Source: Gemmataceae bacterium (GTDB lineage Bacteria; Planctomycetota; Planctomycetia; Gemmatales; Gemmataceae). Taken from it: DNA of 64,000 bases. The position numbers and the translations under genes are program-made. The stretch's first letter is position 1, and each line of letters begins with the position of its first letter. Of the stretch, positions 1-7,413 are shown piece by piece. The stretch spans positions 1-64,000 of the forward strand of contig SHZZ01000004.1 in NCBI GenBank assembly GCA_009692005.1, written 5' to 3'. The notes beneath the pieces were generated by a model that was given only the letters and a program-made list of their open reading frames with translations, was not told the DNA's origin and made no database searches.

Positions 1-285
1 TCATTTACGCCTTCAGGTGATGAAGGCCGGTTTCCAGCCGCGGCAACTTTAACCAACAACTATTAAACCGCAACGCCGGACCTCGGGTTGGGGTCCTGAA
101 CTTAACGCAACCGACGGGTTTTTCACCAAAAAGCCTCGGCTATTTGCCAGCCCGACATTCTTGGCCAAACGGGCCCAGAAATCTTTTTGAGAATTCTTGG
201 CCCTTTCCATGTCCCCCTCTCGCAGGGCGGGTTAGGGGAAATGGCTTCATTTCCAAAGTGGGTCACCTTTCAATGAGGTCAAGCC
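1..285. other. Left-edge non-coding stretch
   Basis: I see no convincing gene here; the short open frames show no domain, signal peptide or ribosome binding site of note. The only structure I recognise is the segment at about 171-236, which recurs in diverged form at about 2007-2072. The last bases before 286 carry a GAGG-type ribosome binding site for the following lipoprotein gene. Confidence 0.5.
171..236 (+). repeat. Diverged intergenic repeat, copy 1
   Basis: This segment shares long matching blocks with 2007-2072 at a constant offset of 1836 bases: AAATCTTTTTGA, AATTCTTGGCCCTTT and CTCTCGCAGGGCG. The block between the second and third is diverged. Both copies lie upstream of a gene for an envelope protein (lipoprotein here, GYF membrane protein there). 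Function unknown; it may be a duplicated upstream region. Confidence 0.65.
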
Positions 286-1101
286 ATGAAAAAACTGCTT
301 TTTGCCCCGGCTTGGAGTCTTTTAGCCCTAAGCCTGATTATTGGCTGCAGCGATAATGCCAAGGCCCGCATCGAAGTCGCCAAGGACAAGGCTCTGAAAC
401 TACTCGACAACATGCTCGGCACCATGGATGTGAAACGCAAGGAAATCGAACTGCAAGTTCAGGGTTTGAAACAGGCGATCGCAGGAATCTCCAAAGCCAA
501 GATCAAAGCTAGTTTAAAGGTGGAGGAACTCAACCGCAAGGCCGAGCCATTGCAAGCCAAGCAGGGCGAAATCGACTCCACCCTCAAGAAATATCGGCAG
601 TTCCTGGCAAAAAATGAGTCGGTGGAACTTGCGGGCAAGACGCTCACCCCGGTTCAACTGAAGGCAAACGCTGACAAGCTTATCGCCGCCCGCAAGCAAT
701 TCACCGACGAAATCGCCAGCTACGACCTGTCCAAGGTGGAATTGCAGAAGGTCGTCACGACCTTTGAACTGAAGCAGCAAGAACTCAATGGCCAACTAAC
801 GAGCCTGCAAAGCAAGACTGCTCAAATCGATTCGCAGATGGTCGCCGTGCGGGCCTTGCGTGAAGCCAAAACTGCTATGGGCGATGGGAGCGCCTCCCTC
901 GGCGATAATGTTGCAAACCTTGAAGGCAAAGTGAACGACTTGCTTTCCGACATTCGAACGGAACTGGCGACCGAAGGCCAGATGTTCGATGAAGCCGCCG
1001 CCAGCAAAAAAATTGACAGCATCGACACTATCATTTCTGGCGCCCAAGGCCCAAAGGACACTCTTTCCGAAATCGACCGAATTCTGAAAGACGGGAAATG
1101 A
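286..1101 (+). CDS. Coiled-coil lipoprotein, hypothetical
   Basis: A 271-residue predicted lipoprotein. The N-terminus (MKKLLFAPAW, then a Leu/Ala-rich stretch) ends in a lipobox LIIGC at about residues 17-21, so the mature protein should be lipid-anchored. Almost all of the rest is rich in Lys, Glu, Leu and Gln with heptad-like spacing and few prolines, suggesting a long helical coiled coil (about residues 25-215). No enzymatic motif is visible. A GAGG ribosome binding site precedes the ATG. Its TGA stop lies one base before the ATG of the next, decayed lipoprotein gene, so the two probably formed an operon. A role as an envelope spacer or scaffold is only an inference. Confidence 0.75.
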   Translation: MKKLLFAPAWSLLALSLIIGCSDNAKARIEVAKDKALKLLDNMLGTMDVKRKEIELQVQGLKQAIAGISKAKIKASLKVEELNRKAEPLQAKQGEIDSTLKKYRQFLAKNESVELAGKTLTPVQLKANADKLIAARKQFTDEIASYDLSKVELQKVVTTFELKQQELNGQLTSLQSKTAQIDSQMVAVRALREAKTAMGDGSASLGDNVANLEGKVNDLLSDIRTELATEGQMFDEAAASKKIDSIDTIISGAQGPKDTLSEIDRILKDGK

Positions 1102-1102
1102 T

Positions 1103-1857
1103 ATGGCCTTTACTGAATGCAATCGCTGGGCAATGGGGGCAATAACCATTGGAGTTCTGTGCCTCGTTATCGCGACTCTGCCAGGATGCTGGCAAAAAGC
1201 AACGCTGACAAACAAGGAAGTCGACCTGCAAATCGCCAAGCTCGAAGAGCGGCGTTAGCAACTCGTCCCGCTTCTGGAAAAAGCGGAGGATGAAAAGGAC
1301 GAACTGATGGGGAAGTTGCGTTCTTTGGGGGTAGCCAAGTCATCGGATTTAAAGAATAACCCAACAGCCCAGCGCTATGCCGTGGCTTTGCAGAAGATCG
1401 GCCACGACATCAAAACGATTCAAGGGGAAATCGGAAGGTTGGATGAAGCCATTACTTATGCGAATTCCCTGAATCGCCGGGCAGAGCAGGACAAAGTTCG
1501 CATTTCTGATGAGGAACTCGCCGCCCTCACGGTCAATTCGGGAAAAGACTCTCCCCCGACCGCCTCAGATCCTTTAAACCTCGATGCCCTGCTTGCGAAA
1601 GAACTGGGGAGCAAGCATTCGCTGCCCAAATCCCGGAAGTCCATTGTGGGCAAGTGGACACCGGCAAGTACACCCTCATTGGTAACATTCTGAAAATCAA
1701 AGCCTCTGGGGCCTTTGCGGGCTTCCATGGGTACGAAACTGAAAGCGAGCGGGAGATCGATTTCTTGTCCGGGGACGAATTGCTCGTGGCAAAGCCAGCA
1801 ATGGTAAAAGGCCTCGAATTCTTCCGCCTTTTCGGGCGTCTCAAGCGAATCAAGTAA
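1103..1857 (+). pseudogene. Decayed lipoprotein gene (nonsense + frameshift)
   Basis: Translation from the ATG at 1103 gives a signal peptide and a lipobox (LPGC), then stops at an in-frame TAG at 1256-1258 after 51 residues. The same frame continues without another stop to 1693 and encodes a charged helical region that ends in SIVGKW. The natural continuation, TGKYTLIGN and then an Asp/Glu-rich beta-type sequence ending LFGRLKRIK, lies in a different frame and runs to 1857. A one-base loss near 1655-1660 would explain this. The ancestral protein would have been about 250 residues: lipoprotein signal, coiled region, and a C-terminal lipocalin-like strand domain. TAG is an ordinary stop elsewhere in the window (recA, for example), so readthrough is unlikely. 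A sequencing error could mimic either lesion but less likely both. Confidence 0.7.
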
Positions 1858-2224
1858 GGTTACCTCCACTGTCCATTGAGGCCATCCTTGAAGGCACATG
1901 GGTATGATCGATTGAGGCATCTCCGCCTTAGGGATCTTTATCATGTTTGGCCGAGGTCGCGGTCGAACTTTGCCTTCCCCACCCCCGTTGGTACTAAGGG
2001 TCGAATGGGGCTGGAAATCTTTTTGAAAATTCTTGGCCCTTTATTGTCGTGGCTCTCGCAGGGCGAGGTAGGAAAATTCCTGCGGCCACCCACGAGGCCA
2101 AAAGCCTCCATCCAGAACCCAAGATGACAAGATTTTGGCACTACATCGGTTGGAGGTCAGTGGGGCGGTCCGGTGACCGAAGCGGACCTGAGGTAGTGAA
2201 GGCCATCTAGCTAAGGGGTAAACA
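1858..2224. other. Intergenic stretch with repeat copy 2
   Basis: About 370 bases without a credible gene. It contains the second copy of the diverged repeat (2007-2072). The final bases carry an AAGGGG ribosome binding site for the GYF protein. No terminator with a T-tract was found after the decayed gene. Confidence 0.5.
2007..2072 (+). repeat. Diverged intergenic repeat, copy 2
   Basis: Second copy of the segment at 171-236, with the same block order and spacing, including AAATCTTTTTGA and CTCTCGCAGGGCG. It lies about 150 bases upstream of the GYF-domain gene. Confidence 0.65.
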
Positions 2225-3253
2225 ATGTCAGACAAGTGGTTTTACGCCAAGGGCAAACAGAAGCACGGGCCAGTCTCGGAGTCTGAACTCAATGGGCTAG
2301 CACATTCCGGCCAACTCGCTCCGACCGACATGGTTTGGAAGGAGGGCATGGCTGAATGGAAGCCAGCCACCAGCATTCCCGGGATTTTCACTCCGGGAAT
2401 TCCTGGCAACACCGTTTCGGAAGACCTCGGCAATGCAGCCAAGGAGGTGGCCCATGCGGGCGCAACGGTGGCCAAGGCGGGCCAAAAGTTTATTTCCCGA
2501 ATTGGCACTTTCGCTGACAAGGTTGGCAACATCGCAGGCGAAGCGGTGGTTTTCGACCAGACCCTGCCCACCAAACCTCACGAGCCGGCCATTTTCTTGC
2601 GGGAATTGTATTTTGGGGGCCGACGCCACATCGGCGGCTCTCTCGACCAAATGCGAACTATGGGCGGCAAGATTATGGCTGCAGTTTTTTCGTTTTTCTA
2701 CATCGGCTTAATGCTCCATTTCCCCCTTTCCTCCAGGCAATTTCTGCCTTACTCCAAAGCAGAGCTTGTTCAAATTACACTGAGGCAAAAATTGCGCTGG
2801 GAGAAATTGGTGCCCATATTAATTGCCTGGTTCGTCACGGTTGTGGTAGGACTTCTCATGAGTTTTTTGTGGGGATTTTTGGTCGCAATGCTTATTACAC
2901 AGGTCAACCTGGAGTCCGTTACCGCAAAGGTCATGTTATTTTTGGCCATCCTTTCTCCATGGATATTTCTGGCCTTTATAGTTTTTGCCAATTTGGCTGC
3001 CTGCAAAAAGGTGGCCCGGCTGGAAAATTACAAAAGGTCGTGCATCATTGTTCACTATGGTTTTCCAAACAAGACCCGACTTCTGGTCGGGGTTTCCGAC
3101 GCTGATGTCGAAAAACAAATGGAAGGCGTCTTGGCGCTCTGTGACGCCATTGCCAAAGCCAATTTTGCACCTTGGGATAACCTGAGCGCCAAACGGAATT
3201 TAGGAATTCGAAATTATGTGGCATCGCTGGCAAGAAGGATAACGGGACAATAA
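2225..3253 (+). CDS. GYF_2-domain membrane protein
   Basis: 342 residues. The first ~50 residues form a GYF_2 (DUF4339) domain: WFYAKGKQKHGPVSESEL, followed by the typical tail MVWKEGMAEWKPA. In this family the domain is thought to bind proline-rich or membrane partners. A linker of small residues follows. Three hydrophobic stretches then suggest membrane segments near residues 150-170, 195-225 and 235-260. The C-terminal ~80 residues are soluble and unrecognised. An AAGGGG ribosome binding site precedes the ATG. The upstream region duplicates part of that in front of the first lipoprotein gene. The GYF call is firm; the cellular role is unknown. Confidence 0.8.
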   Translation: MSDKWFYAKGKQKHGPVSESELNGLAHSGQLAPTDMVWKEGMAEWKPATSIPGIFTPGIPGNTVSEDLGNAAKEVAHAGATVAKAGQKFISRIGTFADKVGNIAGEAVVFDQTLPTKPHEPAIFLRELYFGGRRHIGGSLDQMRTMGGKIMAAVFSFFYIGLMLHFPLSSRQFLPYSKAELVQITLRQKLRWEKLVPILIAWFVTVVVGLLMSFLWGFLVAMLITQVNLESVTAKVMLFLAILSPWIFLAFIVFANLAACKKVARLENYKRSCIIVHYGFPNKTRLLVGVSDADVEKQMEGVLALCDAIAKANFAPWDNLSAKRNLGIRNYVASLARRITGQ

Positions 3254-3571
3254 AGGAAAAGGGTTGCCACCACGAACCTTGCAGCGGTTCCTCGCTACTA
3301 GACCGAATCACCATTGGATGCACCAATGGTTTGTGGTTAATTGTCGCTCGCGATTATTTCAATCCGCCCCGGCATTTATCGGGCCGAAAAGGCTTCTCCC
3401 CCACTCAATCAACCGGGGGCATGAGTACCGAATGTTTCCAGGTTGCCGGGCATTTTAGCGCCCCGGAAATGGTTTTTCAAAATTGCTGGAAATAAGGTGG
3501 CAATTGCCCCCTGGATAGACGATGATGGCACTGGCCAAAATAGAGATTCCTTATCCCGCCTTGGAGTTACT
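3254..3571. other. Intergenic stretch, one hairpin
   Basis: About 320 bases between the GYF gene and the thioredoxin-like gene. A perfect 8-bp inverted repeat, ACCATTGG and CCAATGGT with a 5-base loop, lies at 3310-3330. It has no T-tract, so it is not an obvious terminator. The open frame extending the next gene upstream to 3443 lacks a signal peptide and a ribosome binding site, so I treat it as non-coding. Confidence 0.45.
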
Positions 3572-4144
3572 ATGAAAAGAATTTTTTCCGCAGTGCTTTG
3601 TTTCAGCATGACCTTTGTGGTTTATGGCGAAGAGCCAGCCAAGAAACCCACCCCGAAATTTGACATCGGCAGCCAGGCCCCAGCCTTCAAAATCAAGGAT
3701 GCCTCCGGTAAAGAAGTGGTCCTCGCAGACCTTACCGCCAAAGGGCCGGTGCTGGTGCGCCTTACCTGCGGCTGCTCCGGTTGCGATCAGGAACTGGCCT
3801 ATTTCCAGGCCATTCACGAAGCCTACAAGGGTTCCGGGTTGATTTCCCTGGCCATCTTCAAGGAATCCGATGCCAAGGTTGCTGACTACGCCAAGGCCAA
3901 AAAGATCAACATGCTTTACGCAGTCGATACCAAGGGAGATAGCTGGAAGGTTTTTGATACCAAAACGATGCCGACCAATTTTCTGATCGAAAAAGGTGGC
4001 AAGATTGTTTCCATTGCCGCGGGCTGCGACCCAAGTGGTTTGATCGCCAAGAAGCTGTCTGAAAAGGTGGCCAAGACGGTCAATGCGGAAAATGTGGATG
4101 TGAAGAAAAAAGTCGAAGAACAGAAAAAGAAGATTGTAAAATAA
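3572..4144 (+). CDS. Secreted thioredoxin-like (TlpA/AhpC-type) protein
   Basis: 190 residues from the ATG at 3572, chosen because it is preceded by TTGGAG and begins a clear signal peptide (MKRIFSAVLCFSMTFVVYG). The mature part has the redoxin layout: IGSQAPAFKIKDASGKEV, then VLVRLTCGCSGCDQE, where two cysteines of a CGCSGC motif occupy the active-site loop. The cis-Pro region reads TMPTNFLIEKGGKIV. Such periplasmic proteins reduce or check disulphides, or act as peroxide-dependent thiol reductases. The Cys spacing differs from canonical WCGPC, so the exact activity is open. The last ~25 residues are a Lys/Glu-rich tail. A terminator follows at 4168. Confidence 0.8.
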   Translation: MKRIFSAVLCFSMTFVVYGEEPAKKPTPKFDIGSQAPAFKIKDASGKEVVLADLTAKGPVLVRLTCGCSGCDQELAYFQAIHEAYKGSGLISLAIFKESDAKVADYAKAKKINMLYAVDTKGDSWKVFDTKTMPTNFLIEKGGKIVSIAAGCDPSGLIAKKLSEKVAKTVNAENVDVKKKVEEQKKKIVK

Positions 4145-4167
4145 TTGGCTGTTCTTTGAATGCAAAT

Positions 4168-4210
4168 GGGCCCTGCTGCTTGAACCAAAGCAGTAGGGCC
4201 TTTCTTTTTC
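4168..4210 (+). terminator. Rho-independent terminator
   Basis: GGCCCTGCTGCTT pairs with AAGCAGTAGGGCC (13-bp stem with one G-T pair, short GAACCA-type loop), followed by a T-rich run. It lies directly after the thioredoxin-like gene. Confidence 0.85.
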
Positions 4211-4321
4211 TATTTCATTCTGATGCATCCGCCACAAAACTTCTTGCTGGGTTCTTTGGGGCGACTCCTTTGAAAGCAAGTGCAAGGACTCTTGGGGCCA
4301 AGCGCGGGCGACGGGTTGTTT

Positions 4322-4380
4322 TTTTGGTCCCCTCACCCCGCCCTCTCCCCCACTGCTTCGCAGCGTGGAGAGGGGGAAAG
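4322..4380 (+). repeat. Dispersed palindromic element, copy 1
   Basis: Starts TTTTGGTCCCCTCACCCCGC and ends GCAGCGTGGAGAGGG. The inner part CCCTCTCC pairs with GGAGAGGG around CACTGCTTCGCAGCGT, so the element could form a hairpin. It is repeated about 182 bases downstream with almost no change. It is the kind of short repeat found in many copies across bacterial genomes; mobility is not shown here. Confidence 0.75.
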
Positions 4381-4503
4381 AAAACCAGGCTGGAGCCTGG
4401 CATTCCTGCTTCTCCCTCTCCCCTTGAGGGAGAGGGGAATGAATAAAACAACCCGCGCACCCTTAAACTCTGGGTTGACAAAAGTGATAGCAGTTTAAGT
4501 TTT

Positions 4504-4562
4504 TTTTGGTCCCCTCACCCCGCCCTCTCCCCCACTGCTTCGCAGCGTGGAGAGGGTGAAAG
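4504..4562 (+). repeat. Dispersed palindromic element, copy 2
   Basis: Nearly identical to the element at 4322-4380, with GGGTGAAAG in place of GGGGGAAAG at its end. The similarity fades just beyond, where both copies continue into a GGCTGGAG-containing stretch. Confidence 0.75.
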
Positions 4563-4639
4563 AATGGCAGGCTGGAGTTCCAGGGGGAAGAGGAAAAAGA
4601 CGGGCCCTTCAAAACATCCGAGGCCCCAGGGGCACTGCC

Positions 4640-5746
4640 TTATTTCCCCTGCACCGGTTGCACTACATTCCCTTTAATTTTCTGAATGGCATGGTTGGCC
4701 GCCAGCTTGATCCCTTCGGGAATGTCTTTTTTATCCGCCAGCTTTTGTAAAGGATCCAAGGCTACCTTGGCGTCCTTCCCAATAGTGGCCAGCGCGCCGA
4801 TGGCCATAAACACCATGTTGAAATCCTTGTCCTGCAGGATATCGATCAAATCCGGGACTGCGGTTTTCGCCATCGTTCCCAAAATCAGCACGGCCCGCAA
4901 TGCTTCCGCTTTGGTTTGCTCATCCCCTTGCTTGAGCACGCGGACCACATATTGCATATGCGTTGGTGCGTTACTGTTATCCAAACCGACCAGGCCGACT
5001 TTGGCCCACAGGGCAAAAATCTTATCCGACCCCTGCGATAAATCCACCAGGGCCTTTATCACCGCGGTGGCCAGAGCGGCGTCGTTGGGTGGGCCAAGCA
5101 TGGCGATGGCGTTAATCGCCGCGTAGCGAACCGGCTTGGCATTGTCTTTTAGCGCCACCAGCGCCGCCCGCACCGCCCTGGGTTCCGGCCCGGTGGCCCG
5201 GTCGGTCATTTGCACCAAGGCCCCAAGGGCTGCCCGCCGAATATCATAAGACCCCTTGTCTTCCGTGGCTTTGACCAGGGCGCCAATCGATTTCTTGCCA
5301 TCGGTGGCATCAAAGCGGGTCAAGGCGCCGATGGCCAGGAAGCGGTTTTGCGCCTGCGGATCGTTTTGCACCCGGAAGGTCAGGGCATCCACCACGCGAG
5401 GAATATCTTTGTCCAGGATTTCCACCATGGTTAAAGCCATGATGGCCTTGGAGCGCACGGCAGTTTCCGGGTCGGAGCAGCGCTCGGCAATGGCCGGAAC
5501 CGCTTCGGAGTTTGAAATGCCCAGGTTGGGAATGGCAATCAGAGCAAAATCGCGGACACTGGGGTCGGTGCTGCGCAAGTCCTGCACCCACTGCTTGAGG
5601 GACTTGCTGGGCAGAATGGCGCTTTTTTTGTCTTTGTCTTTATCCTTATCTTTGTCTTTATCCTTATCTGCGGAAGTTTGCCCCCAGGCCAGGAACCCGC
5701 ACAAGAAAAAAGCCAGGAAAGCCTTGTCCCATATTCCGCGCTTCAT
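4640..5746 (-). CDS. Secreted HEAT-repeat protein
   Basis: 368 residues from the ATG at 5746, which is preceded by GGAGG and opens a signal peptide (MKRGIWDKAFLAFFLCGFLA). An upstream in-frame Met lacks both features. Right after the signal comes a striking run of alternating Asp-Lys (about residues 26-40) encoded by an 18-bp tandem repeat. The remainder is made of HEAT/armadillo helical pairs, e.g. STDPSVRDFALIAIPNLG, VRSKAIMALTMVEIL, VRYAAINAIAMLGP and AEALRAVLILGTMAKTAVP, about eight units. HEAT solenoids bind proteins; no partner can be named. It is convergent with the thioredoxin-like gene. Confidence 0.8.
   Translation of the reverse strand: MKRGIWDKAFLAFFLCGFLAWGQTSADKDKDKDKDKDKDKKSAILPSKSLKQWVQDLRSTDPSVRDFALIAIPNLGISNSEAVPAIAERCSDPETAVRSKAIMALTMVEILDKDIPRVVDALTFRVQNDPQAQNRFLAIGALTRFDATDGKKSIGALVKATEDKGSYDIRRAALGALVQMTDRATGPEPRAVRAALVALKDNAKPVRYAAINAIAMLGPPNDAALATAVIKALVDLSQGSDKIFALWAKVGLVGLDNSNAPTHMQYVVRVLKQGDEQTKAEALRAVLILGTMAKTAVPDLIDILQDKDFNMVFMAIGALATIGKDAKVALDPLQKLADKKDIPEGIKLAANHAIQKIKGNVVQPVQGK
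5625..5672 (+). repeat. 18-bp tandem repeat coding for (Asp-Lys)n
   Basis: The unit TTTGTCTTTATCCTTATC (plus strand) occurs about 2.4 times within the HEAT-protein gene and encodes alternating Lys and Asp on the minus strand. Such repeats can change length by slippage in 18-bp steps without shifting the frame. Confidence 0.8.
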
Positions 5747-5924
5747 GAAATACCCTCCGCGGAGATAACTCTCCAAGGGAAAAGCAGGAATTCTCAATAA
5801 ACTTGCGCAGTTCCTGCCAAAATCCCCTAATCTTCTTGCACAAATGATAAATCATTGCAAGAATGATTGGAACCCCACCCCCTGCGGATGCCCAAATTCA
5901 TCGGCTGGCATAGTGAACAGGAAA

Positions 5925-7391
5925 ATGAATAAACGAATCTTCTTCGGAATGGCCTTACTTACCCTGACCTTTCCCCAAATGGTGCTGTGCCAAAAAGACA
6001 AAAGCCCGGGGGAAGGTGAAACGGTCAGTTATTTCAAGGACATCCGGCCCCTATTTCAGCAGAACTGCCAGGGTTGCCACCAGCCTGCAAAAAAACAGGG
6101 CGGCTACTTGATGGTTGACTACCCATCCCTGTTTCAAAAAGGGGACCGGGAAATCAAATCGGTTGTCCCAGGCAAGCCCGAAAGCAGCCTTCTATTTGGG
6201 CTAATCACCCCCAAGGGGAATGAAAAGCCGGAAATGCCCAAGGGGAAAGACCCCCTGAGCAAAACCCAGGTGGAATTGGTCCGCAAATGGATACTTCAAG
6301 GGGCCAAGGACGATTCTCCGAAATCAGTGCAAAAAACCGTTGATCCCGATCATCCCCCGGTCTATTTTCTCCCCCCGGTCATCACTTCACTCGATTATTC
6401 CCCCGATGGGAAAACTCTGGCCGTTTCCGGGTACCATGAAGTCCTGCTCCATCCCAGCGATGGCAATGGCCCGCCGACCAGGCTAATCGGATTGAGCGAA
6501 AGAATTGAGTCGCTTGCCTTTTCCCCCGATGGGAAAAAGCTGGCTGTGGCGGGCGGGTCGCCAGGCAGGTTTGGCGAAATCCAGGTGTGGGATTTGGAGA
6601 AAAAGAAATTGGCTCTGTCGGCGCCCACCACCCACGACACGGTTTATGGAGTTAGCTGGTCGCCAGATGGCGGGAAAATCGCTTTTGGCTGCGCCGACAA
6701 CACCTTGCGAGCCATCGATTCCACCACCGGGCAGCAATTGCTCTTTCAGGGCGCCCATACCGATTGGGTATTGGGCACCACATTCTCCCGCGATGGGCTT
6801 TTCCTGGCTTCCATCAGCCGCGACCGTTCCATGAAACTAACGGAAGTGGCGACGCAACGGTTTATCGACAACATCACCAGCATCACCCCCGGGGCCCTTA
6901 AAGGCGGGCTGCATGTCGTGGCGTTGAAGCCGAGTAAAGAAAAAACCATGACCAAAGGCGCTGAAGGCACCGACTCCGCGGAAAAAATTTACGAAGAGAT
7001 TCTGATCGGCGGGTCGGATGGCGTGCCCAGGGTTTACAAAATGCACCGGGTGACCAAGCGGGTGATCGGCGACGATGCCAACAAGGTGAGGGAATACGAG
7101 GGCATCCCCGGGCGAATTTGCTCTGGCGCCTTTGATAAGACTGGAAAATTGTTTGCAATTGGCGGCAGCCTGGATGGCAAGGGCTATTTGCGCCTATACC
7201 AAACCGAGGATGCCAAGGTGCTTCTGCGCCAGGATGCGGGCTTGGGGCCGATTTATACTCTGGCCTTTCACCCGCAAGGAAACTTTTTGGCGCTTGGGGG
7301 ATTTGATGGCCGGGTGCAAATTCTGCAAATTCCTTCGGGGCAGAAAGTGCGTGAGTTTGTTCCGGTCCCTCTATCCGCGGGCAAGAACTAA
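5925..7391 (+). CDS. Cytochrome c / WD40-repeat protein
   Basis: 488 residues from the ATG at 5925 (signal peptide MNKRIFFGMALLTLTFPQMV). An N-terminal cytochrome c-like domain of planctomycete type (PSCyt1, about residues 35-125) carries the haem motif CQGCH and a YPSLFQKGDREIKSVVPGKPESS segment split across the family pattern. About five to seven WD40 blades follow, with signatures such as SLDYSPDGKTLAVSG, LAFSPDGKKLAVAGG and LAFHPQGNFLALGGFDG. The protein is probably exported and binds haem. It is followed after 22 bases by the DUF1549/1553 gene, the usual partner in this phylum, so the two probably work together. Their role is not established; polysaccharide degradation and electron transfer have been suggested. 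Confidence 0.85.
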   Translation: MNKRIFFGMALLTLTFPQMVLCQKDKSPGEGETVSYFKDIRPLFQQNCQGCHQPAKKQGGYLMVDYPSLFQKGDREIKSVVPGKPESSLLFGLITPKGNEKPEMPKGKDPLSKTQVELVRKWILQGAKDDSPKSVQKTVDPDHPPVYFLPPVITSLDYSPDGKTLAVSGYHEVLLHPSDGNGPPTRLIGLSERIESLAFSPDGKKLAVAGGSPGRFGEIQVWDLEKKKLALSAPTTHDTVYGVSWSPDGGKIAFGCADNTLRAIDSTTGQQLLFQGAHTDWVLGTTFSRDGLFLASISRDRSMKLTEVATQRFIDNITSITPGALKGGLHVVALKPSKEKTMTKGAEGTDSAEKIYEEILIGGSDGVPRVYKMHRVTKRVIGDDANKVREYEGIPGRICSGAFDKTGKLFAIGGSLDGKGYLRLYQTEDAKVLLRQDAGLGPIYTLAFHPQGNFLALGGFDGRVQILQIPSGQKVREFVPVPLSAGKN

Positions 7392-7413
7392 TTGTTCATT
7401 GGGAGAAGTTACC

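Larger units (their letters stand above)
4211..4639. other. Repeat-rich spacer
   Basis: A spacer of about 430 bases between convergent genes, with no credible coding sequence. It holds two near-identical copies of a pyrimidine-rich element containing an inverted CCCTCTCC / GGAGAGGG arrangement (about 4322-4380 and 4504-4562). A further inverted repeat, CTCCCTCTCC / GGGAGAGGGG, lies at about 4412-4437. A motif GGGGCCAAGCGCGGGCGACG at 4294-4313 recurs in altered form near 11800. Confidence 0.6.

Noticed and set aside
3443-3571. N-terminal extension of the thioredoxin-like protein
   Set aside because: The ATG at 3572 has a proper ribosome binding site and starts a signal peptide, which the extension would bury.
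5256-5768. Plus-strand frame with a Leu-Ser repeat opposite the HEAT gene
   Set aside because: It is the antisense reading of the Asp-Lys tandem repeat and HEAT repeats; it has no ribosome binding site or homology.
7132-7413. Upstream extension of the large DUF1549/1553 protein
   Set aside because: It overlaps the end of the WD40-cytochrome gene and lacks a signal peptide, while the ATG at 7414 has a good ribosome binding site and signal peptide.
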